Shown here one piece after another: positions 56,975 through 64,000 of a DNA stretch of 64,000 bases. The stretch is taken from positions 91,753,805 through 91,817,804 of the forward strand of contig NC_088295.1 in the NCBI RefSeq assembly GCF_032854445.1. The letters run 5' to 3'. The first letter of the stretch is position 1. The number at the start of each line of letters is the position of its first letter. The position numbers and the translations under genes are program-made. This DNA comes from Liolophura sinensis (lineage: Eukaryota > Mollusca > Polyplacophora > Chitonida > Chitonidae). The notes under the pieces are model-generated. The model saw nothing but the letters and a program-made list of their open reading frames with translations. It had not been told where the DNA came from and ran no database searches.

Positions 56975-59900
56975 TTACATCATAAGCGAGTCCGGGATAT
57001 CAGAATCTAAATTTGTTCTCTTTAGGGAATTGCTCAACTTGTTTTCTGCTGCCAAAGCACGGAAATGCTGAAATAAAACAAACATATAAGTTATAACAAA
57101 ATGTGATAACCAGCTCTTAACCAAAAAGTTTAAATGTGGATTTTTTATTTTTTCAGAGCATTTGAAAAGCTCTTATTTAAGAAGTGTCAGGTAGTCTACT
57201 TTAATGACATAATCACAACTTACCTGTGAGTTTTTAAACTCTGAGTACAAGGTAAATAACACATGGAGGGCCTGGATTTTCTCATTGTGCTGAGCTGTGG
57301 CCTTATGAATGGGGATGTCAAGGATGGCTGTAATAGACACAAAAACATAACCAGTAAGTGTTATGACAAACAGACTGAGTCTATATAAATGTCTCTTTAT
57401 GTAAACTTTTGATAACTTTTGATGACTTGAGCATGAGGCTGAAGTATATTATATTCTATTGTTATAAAGATGATATGCAGAATTGTACCCTTCCATAATA
57501 AGTGAGGTCAGAGTCTCAGTGTATTTGACCCCCTCCCCCACCCATTCACCCATCTGACAAAGACAAACACAGACAACATCTAGTTAGTTACTCTATTTCA
57601 ATATGTTTCTGGTAACATACATTATTAAACTCTTATCAGTTCTGAGAGTTGACTACAGCAGTGTGATACTGAAAACAGTCTAACAGATCTATTCCGAAAC
57701 ATCTCCCACACCTTCATCACACAGTCTGTAAAGATACCCATTCACACTCATATTACAAAGAAAAAGGCCATGCTACAAAGGAAGTTTGGTCTTACCACAA
57801 ATCATATCAACATACTGTCCCAAGTCACAGTCCAAGTCTGCTGTTGGGAGACCCACCTGTAATTGATAAAATACCATGAATTACAGATTCAAACTGGATA
57901 CTGGTTGATTATCAAGCAGGTGGAAATCCGTGGATTTCTGAGGTGAAGGATATCTGGGGAATCTTCAGCAGGAGGCACTTGTGGATAACAGAACAAGAGA
58001 GAATCAGTGAAATGTGGAATCTGTGGGATTCAGTGGATTACTGAAGGATGGATACTAGTGGATTACAGAATAGGTGACAATCACTGGCATACTGAATGGG
58101 TGGGAATCAGGAGAAGGGGAAAACAGGTAGATTACTGACAGGGCGGGATTCAGGAGAAGGGGAAACGGGTAGATTAATGAATGGGTGGGAGTCAAGACAA
58201 GGGGAAAACAGACTACTGAGTGGGTGGGATTCAGGAGAAGGTGGGGAAAGAAGTAGATTACTAAATCGGTGGGAATCAGGACAAAGGGGAAAACAGGTAG
58301 ATTACTGAATGGGTGGGAATCAGGACAAGAGAAGAAACAGGTAGATTACTGAGTAGGTGGGAATCAGGGCAAGGGAGGGAACAGGCAGATTACTGAGTAG
58401 GTGGGAATCAGGACAAGGGAGGAAACAGGTGGATTACTGAGTAGGTGGGAATCAGGACAAAGGGGAAAACAGGTAGATTACTGAATGGGTGGGAATCATG
58501 ACAAGGGGGAAAACAGGTAGATTACTGAGTGGGTGGGAATCATGACAAGGTGGAGAACAGGTAGATTACTGAATGGGTGGGAATCAGGACAAGGGAGGAA
58601 ACAGGTAGATTACTGAATGGGTGGGAATCATGACAAGGTGGAGAACAGGTACATTACTGAGTGGGTGGAAATCACAACAAGGAAGAAAACAGGTAGATTA
58701 CTGAGTAGGTGGGAATCAGGACAAGGGAGGGAACAGGCAGATTACTGAGTAGGTGGGAATCAGGACAAGGGAGGAAACAGGTGGATTACTGAGTAGGTGG
58801 GAATCAGGACAAAGGGGAAAACAGGTAGATTACTGAATGGGTGGGAATCAGGACAAGGGGGAAAACAGGTACATTACTGAGTGGGTGGGAATCATGACAA
58901 GGTGGAGAACAGGTAGATTACTGACCGGGTGGGAATCAGGACAAGGGAGGAAACAGGTATATTACTGAATGGGTGGGAATCATGACAAGGTGGAGAACAG
59001 GTACATTACTGAGTGGGTGGAAATCACAACAAGGAAGAAAACAGGTAGATTACTGAATGGGTGGGAATCATGACAAGGTGGAAAACAGGTAGATTACTGA
59101 ATGGGTGGGAATCACAACAAGGAAGAAAACATGTAGATTACTGAATGGGTGGGAATCATGACAAGGTGGAGAACAGGTACATTACTGAGTGGGTGGAAAT
59201 CACAACAAGGAAGAAAACAGGTAGATTACTGAATCATGACAAAGTGGAAAACAGGTAGATTACTGAATGGGTGGGAATCACAACAAGGAAGAAAACAGGT
59301 AGATTACTGAATGGGTGGGAATCAGGACAAGGGGGAAAACAGGTAGATTACTGAATGGGTGGGAATCACAACAAGGAAGAAAACAGGTAGATTACTGAAT
59401 GGGTAGAAATCATGACAAAGTGGAGAACAGGTACATTACTGAGTGGGTGGGAATCACAACAAGGAAGAAAACAGGTAGATTACTGAATCATGACAAAGTG
59501 GAAAACAGGTAGATTACTGAATGGGTGGAAATCACAACAAGGAAGAAAACAGGTAGATTACTGAATGGGTGGGAATCAGGACAAGGGGGAAAACAGGTAG
59601 ATTACTGAATGGGTGGGAATCACAACAAGGAAGAAAACAGGTAGATTACTGAATGGGTAGAAATCATGACAAAGTGGAGAACAGGTACATTACTGAGTGG
59701 GTGGGAATCACAACAAGGACGAAAACAGGTAGATTACTGAATGGGTGTGAATCATGACAAAGTGGAGAACAGGTACATTACTGAGTGGGTGGGAATCACA
59801 ACAAGGACGAAAACAGGTAGATTACTGAATGGGTGGGAATCATGACAAAGTGGAGAACAGGTAGATTACTGAGTGGGTGGGAATCACAACAAGGAAGAAA

Positions 59901-62900
59901 ACAGGTAGATTACTGAATGGGTGGGAATCAGGACAAGGAAGAAAACAGGCAGATTACTGAGTGGGTGGGAATCAGGACAAGGGGGAGAACAGGTAGATCA
60001 CTGACCGGGTGGAAATCATGACAAGGTGGAGAACAGGTAGATCACTGACCGGGTGGGAATCAGGGGGAAACTGGTAGATTACTGAATGGGTGGGCGGCCT
60101 AGTATGTGTTAATGATCCTAATTAACTGCTCAGCGCAAACAAAATCTCATAAACCCATGTAGGATTCATTTATTCAAGACAAAAGACAGGCCCATTCTGC
60201 TTTGGCCAAGTCATCTCACACACACATGTAGTTCCCTTCACTACTTACTTCTTTTAGCAACTCTTCAAACTCTGGAGGCCATTCTTGCATCAGATTATCG
60301 ATGTCTGGCATGTTTCTGAAAAATTCAAGATTACATCTTGGCTTAAAATGATCATCACATTTAATTCCTATATGCCTAAACTACACTTCAGCAAACTGGA
60401 CAATCGAGAAGCACTAGAGTACTGGTCAGCTACTGTTCATAAGAAAACAAATTATTATATAAATTATTATACAATTTATTTTATATTCATATGAAACTCA
60501 TCAACTTGGAACATTCTAAAAATTCCCACTTTAAAATACGGCTAACTTAGCAATAAAGATAATACCTCTGCTGCATCAGCAACTGTGGGGACATAACCCC
60601 TGGATGAAACCTAAGCCCACAAAGTATTTAACTGCTCTGGAATCTTACTTGGAATAGTGCACATTAGGAGGTGGTTTAGAGCGATGCAGTTCCCGTATGT
60701 TTTCAATCCAATTCTCAATAGCTTTTGGCTGCTTTTCTGCATCTTCCAAGCTTTTGACAACCTGTAACAGACATTGATTTGGCTTTCACTATCACATATA
60801 GTGGCCTCCGTGGCTCAGTTGGTTAGCGTGCTAGCACAGCGTAATGAGCCAGGAGTCTCTCACCAATCCAGTCGCTGTGAGTTCAAGTCCAGCTCATGCT
60901 GGCTTCCTCTCCGGCCGTACGTGGGAAGGTCTGTCAGCAACCTGTGGATGGTCGTGGGTTTCCCCCGGGCTGTGCCCGGTTTCCACCCACTATAATGCTG
61001 GCCGCCGTCATATAAGTGAAATATTCTTGAGTACGGCGTAAAACACCAATCAAATAAATAAATAAATAAACTCTATCACAAATATCAAACAATAAGTATT
61101 GCTCGGCAACACACAATTCATTATCAAAGGCCTATATTTGTTCTTGAAGTAAATTAATACAATCAATACAGAGAGAGAGAGAAACTTGGTCTACTCTACC
61201 TAGTACTCTAATAAGAAGGTATACCTGTGCAAGGATAGCATGAGAGCATCGCATTATGTACAAATTAAAAGCCTGTCAAGAATTATGTTGCTAGTCATTA
61301 AAAGCTTACCAGCTGTTTACTGGTTGTCTGTTTGGACATAGCCCTCAGCTGTAGGTCCAGTACTGTGGGGTCAGACTGCTTGGCGCAGGGTTCATCAAGC
61401 ACCGTCAGCCCCAGAGAGTCGGGTTTGCCATCAGGACGTGGAATCTGAAGGGAGACAACTTGTGTGTTACTGTACAACATAGCTGAACCATGCTGAGTGG
61501 ACAACACAGGCACATAATGAGTAAATAAACCGTATTTGTGCTACAGAATTACGCTCATAACTTTATTTATTAATATTTACAAGTTAACTATTCTCCACAC
61601 AAAAAAACCCTCCAGAATTTAAGACTTCTGTGTGCAACCATCACCTGATGCAGGAGATCCTATTCATGAAGCAGTTATTTCACTGAATATTAATACCTAC
61701 ATATAATACCTACATCCTCCTCTGCGTAATAACAAACAATGCAACACTTCACAATTACAACAGTAAAATCATCAGAAACACTGATACAATATGACACAAT
61801 ACAATACAATAGTGTTCTCAAAAAGAGTCTCTCACCAATGCAGTTGCCGTGAGTTCAAGTCCAGCTCATGCTGGCTTCCTCTCCGGCCGTACGTGGGAAG
61901 GTCTGTCAGCAACCTGCGGATGGTCATGGGTTTCCCCCAGGCTGTGCCCGGTTTCCACCCACCATAATGCTGGTCGCCGTCGTATAAGTGAAATATTCTT
62001 GAGAATGGCGTAAAACACCAACCAAATAAATAAATCAAAAAGATCAGGGCAAAATTTTGGCTTATATATAAGTATCAATATCCCCTACTACAAGGTAAAG
62101 CTCTGAACTTATTGAAAGCACCAATATCTCTTAATGAAGGGATAAAATTCTGGACATACCTTGATGAAAGCATCAATATCTCTTAATGAAGGGATAAGTT
62201 CTGGACATACCTTGATGAAAGCATCAATATCTCTTAATGAAGGGATAAGTGCTGGACATACCTTGATGAAAGCATCAATATCTCTTAATGAAGGGATAAG
62301 TGCTGGACATACCTTGATGAAAGCATCAATATCTCTTAATGAAGGGATAAGTGCTGGACATACCTTGATGAAAGCATCAATATCTCTTAATGAAGGGATA
62401 AAGTTCTGAACATACCTTGATGAAAGCATCAATATCTCTTCATGAAGGGATAAAGTTCTGGACATACCTTGATGAAAGCATCAATATCTCTTCAAGAAGG
62501 GATAAAGTTCTGGACATACCTTGATGAAAGCATCAATATCTCTTCAAGAAGGGATAAAGTTCTGGACATACCTTGATGAAAGCATCAATATCTCTTAATG
62601 AAGGGATAAGTGCTGGACATACCTTGATGAAAGCATCAATATCTCTTAATGAAGGGATAAAGTTCTGGACATACCTTAATGAAAGCATCAATATCTCTTA
62701 ATGAAGGGATAAGTTCTGGACATACCTTGATGAAAGCATCAATATCTCTTCATGAAGGGATAAGTTCTGGACATACCTTGATGAAAGCATCAATATCTCT
62801 TCAAGAAGGGATAAAGTTCTGGACATACCTTGATGAAAGCATCAATATCTCTTCATGAAGGGATAAAGTTCTGGACATACCTTGATGAAAGCATCAATAT

Positions 62901-64000
62901 CTCTTCAAGAAGGGATAAAGTTCTGGACATACCTTGATGAAAGCATCAATATCTCTTAATGAAGGGATAAGTTCTGGACATACCTTGATGAAAGCATCAA
63001 TATCTCTTCATGAAGGGATAAAGTTCTGGACATACCTTGATGAAAGCATCAATATCTCTTCAAGAAGGGATAAAGTTCTGGACATACCTTGATGAAAGCA
63101 TCAATATCTCTTCATGAAGGGATAAAGTTCTGGACATACCTTGATGAAAGCATCAATATCTCTTCATGAAGGGATAAAGTTCTGGACATACCTTGATGAA
63201 AGCATCAATATCTCTTAATGAAGGGATAAAGTTCTGGACATACCTTGATGAAAGCATCAATATCTCTTCATGAAGGGATAAAGTTCTGGACATACCTTGA
63301 TGAAAGCATCAATATCTCTTCATGAAGGGATAAAGTTCTGGACATACCTTGATGAAAGCATCAATATCTCTTCAAGAAGGGATAAAGTTCTGGACATACC
63401 TTGATGAAAGCATCAATATCTCTTCATGAAGGGATAAAGTTCTGGACATACCTTGATGAAAGCATCAATATCTCTTCAAGAAGGGATAAAGTTCTGGACA
63501 TACCTTGATGAAAGCATCAATATCTCTTCATGAAGGGATAAAGTTCTGGACATACCTTGATGAAAGCATCAATATCTCTTAATGAAGGGATAAGTGCTGG
63601 ACATACCTTGATGAAAGCATCAATATCTCTTAATGAAGGGATAAAGTTCTGGACATACCTTGATGAAAGCATCAATATCTCTTAATGAAGGGATAAAGTT
63701 CTGAACATACCTTGATGAAAGCATCAATATCTCTTCATGAAGGGATAAAGTTCTGGACATACCTTGATGAAAGCATCAATATCTCTTCAAGAAGGGATAA
63801 AGTTCTGGACATACCTTGATGAAAGCATCAATATCTCTTAATGAAGGGATAAGTTCTGGACATACCTTGATGAAAGCATCAATATCTCTTCATGAAGGGA
63901 TAAAGTTCTGGACATACCTTGATGAAAGCATCAATATCTCTTAATGAAGGGATAAGTTCTGGACATACCTTGATGAAAGCATCAATATCTCTTCATGAAG
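56975..64000 (-). CDS. IFT46: Intraflagellar transport protein 46, 3' part (six exons, partial)
   Basis: IFT46 is a core subunit of the IFT-B complex that carries cargo, notably outer dynein arms, along cilia. Exons (+ coordinates, transcribed right to left): 61310-61444, 60649-60761, 60249-60315, 57796-57856, 57224-57327, 56975-57067 with TAA at 56975. Phases agree, giving 190 residues; I recall human IFT46 as about 304. Conserved blocks, N to C: PRPDGKPDSLGLTVLDEPCA with KQSDPTVL, VKSLEDAEKQPKAIENWIE, ELHRSKPPPNVHYS, NMPDIDNLMQEWPPEFEELL, VGLPTADLDCDLGQYVDMIC and LHVLFTLYSEFKNSQHF. The join before 61444 continues a coding stretch ending IPSLRDIDAFIK, seen as the array unit at 62110-64000. 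The true preceding exon and the N-terminus lie beyond the window. The last 20 residues differ from human. Confidence 0.95.
57880..60100. repeat. 44-bp intronic minisatellite, about 45 copies
   Basis: GGTAGATTACTGAATGGGTG with GGAATCACAACAAGGAAGAAAACA-type spacers repeats with a period near 44 bp over about 2 kb of an IFT46 intron. Several ordered variant classes (GGACAAGG, CATGACAAGG, CACAACAAGG) recur as blocks. Older, diverged copies are at 57880-58100. I see no exon sequence in the unit. Confidence 0.95.
60801..61070 (+). mobile_element. full-length tRNA-derived SINE
   Basis: The A box TGGCTCAGTTGG is at 60811-60822 and the B box GAGTTCAAGTCC at 60879-60890. The body GTGGGAAGGTCTGTCAGCAA and CGTGGGTTTCCCCCGGGCTG follows, then ATTCTTGAGTACGGCGTAAA and CAAATAAATAAATAAATAAA. 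CTATCACA occurs at 60789-60796 and 61073-61080 as a probable target-site duplication. This is the reference copy for the other fragments in the window. It is inserted in an IFT46 intron. Confidence 0.93.
61827..62034 (+). mobile_element. 5'-truncated SINE with target-site duplication
   Basis: The element starts within the tRNA-like head and keeps the B box (GAGTTCAAGTCC) and the entire body and tail. It is nearly identical to the copy at 60801-61070, indicating recent activity. TCAAAAAGA flanks it at 61818-61826 and 62035-62043. Confidence 0.93.
62105..64000 (-). repeat. IFT46: 51-52-bp array of an IFT46 donor, at least 37 copies
   Basis: On the minus strand each unit reads ATCCCTTCATTAAGAGATAT, TGATGCTTTCATCAAG, then the donor GTATGTCCAGAAC. 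It contains the last 36 nt of an IFT46 exon (IPSLRDIDAFIK) plus a strong 5' splice site. I count 37 copies before the window ends. Sixteen keep the open TTA AGA form. Thirteen carry TCA TGA and eight carry TCT TGA, which introduce a stop in the IFT46 frame. The real exon should be to the right of the window. Small indels give periods of 51 or 52 bp. Confidence 0.93.

Noticed and set aside
60811-60890. A functional tRNA gene
   Set aside because: A and B boxes are present, but the sequence does not fold into a proper acceptor stem and is followed by SINE body and tail.
60774-61116. Short open frames over 60.8-61.1 kb as genes
   Set aside because: They lie inside the full-length SINE, whose A and B boxes and target-site duplication are visible.
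62161-62465. Open frames of 82 and 118 codons as genes
   Set aside because: Both are readings of the IFT46 donor array. Only the IFT46-frame part has a protein origin, and it is an exon fragment.

Overview
The window is animal (eukaryotic) genomic DNA. Coding sequence is cut into short exons by GT..AG introns, and most of the length is intronic or intergenic sequence full of minisatellites. Several copies of a tRNA-derived SINE with a conserved tail (about ..CTTGAGTACGGCGTAAAAC.., then CAAATAAATAAATAA) are spread through it. That SINE style, the many ACATGTA words and the protein matches suggest a lophotrochozoan marine invertebrate, most likely a mollusc. This assignment is inference.

Three genes could be reconstructed exon by exon. 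(1) On the + strand, 7055-27469 is a Dixin (DIXDC1) orthologue: 19 coding exons and about 698 residues, with a calponin-homology domain, a coiled coil and a C-terminal DIX domain. (2) On the + strand, 40617-53774 is an 11-exon, 395-residue SPFH/Band 7-like protein with a C-terminal coiled coil and no recognised function. (3) On the - strand, 56975 to beyond 64000 is the 3' part of IFT46, an intraflagellar-transport subunit; its 5' exons lie outside the window. Genes 2 and 3 converge tail to tail at about 53.8-57.0 kb.

Layout: 1-7 kb holds a 75-bp minisatellite, SINE relics and no supported gene. 7-27.5 kb is Dixin, with intronic arrays of 25, 29, 36, 43, 67, 114 and about 121 bp. 27.5-31.2 kb is two adjoining arrays (65 and 63 bp) beginning right after the Dixin stop codon. 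31-40 kb is intergenic, with a decayed pogo/Tigger-like DNA transposon at 36.2-38.4 kb. 40.6-53.8 kb is the SPFH-like gene. 54-64 kb is IFT46, with a 44-bp intronic array of about 2 kb and a 51-52-bp array running off the window end.

The most striking feature is that many minisatellites are amplified exon-intron boundaries, not random intronic DNA. In the SPFH-like gene, the acceptor of exon 3 and the donors of exons 4, 6 and 8 are each tandemly repeated into the adjoining intron (about 41, 11, 3 and 10 copies). In IFT46 the donor of one exon, with 36 nt of coding sequence, is repeated at least 37 times. In Dixin the acceptor contexts of two adjacent exons are repeated about 7 and about 20 times. 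In every clear case the copies lie on the intron side of the true exon, so the pre-mRNAs carry long runs of near-identical decoy splice sites. The very long open frames in the window (up to 1052 codons) arise because repeat lengths happen to be multiples of three; they are not treated as genes.
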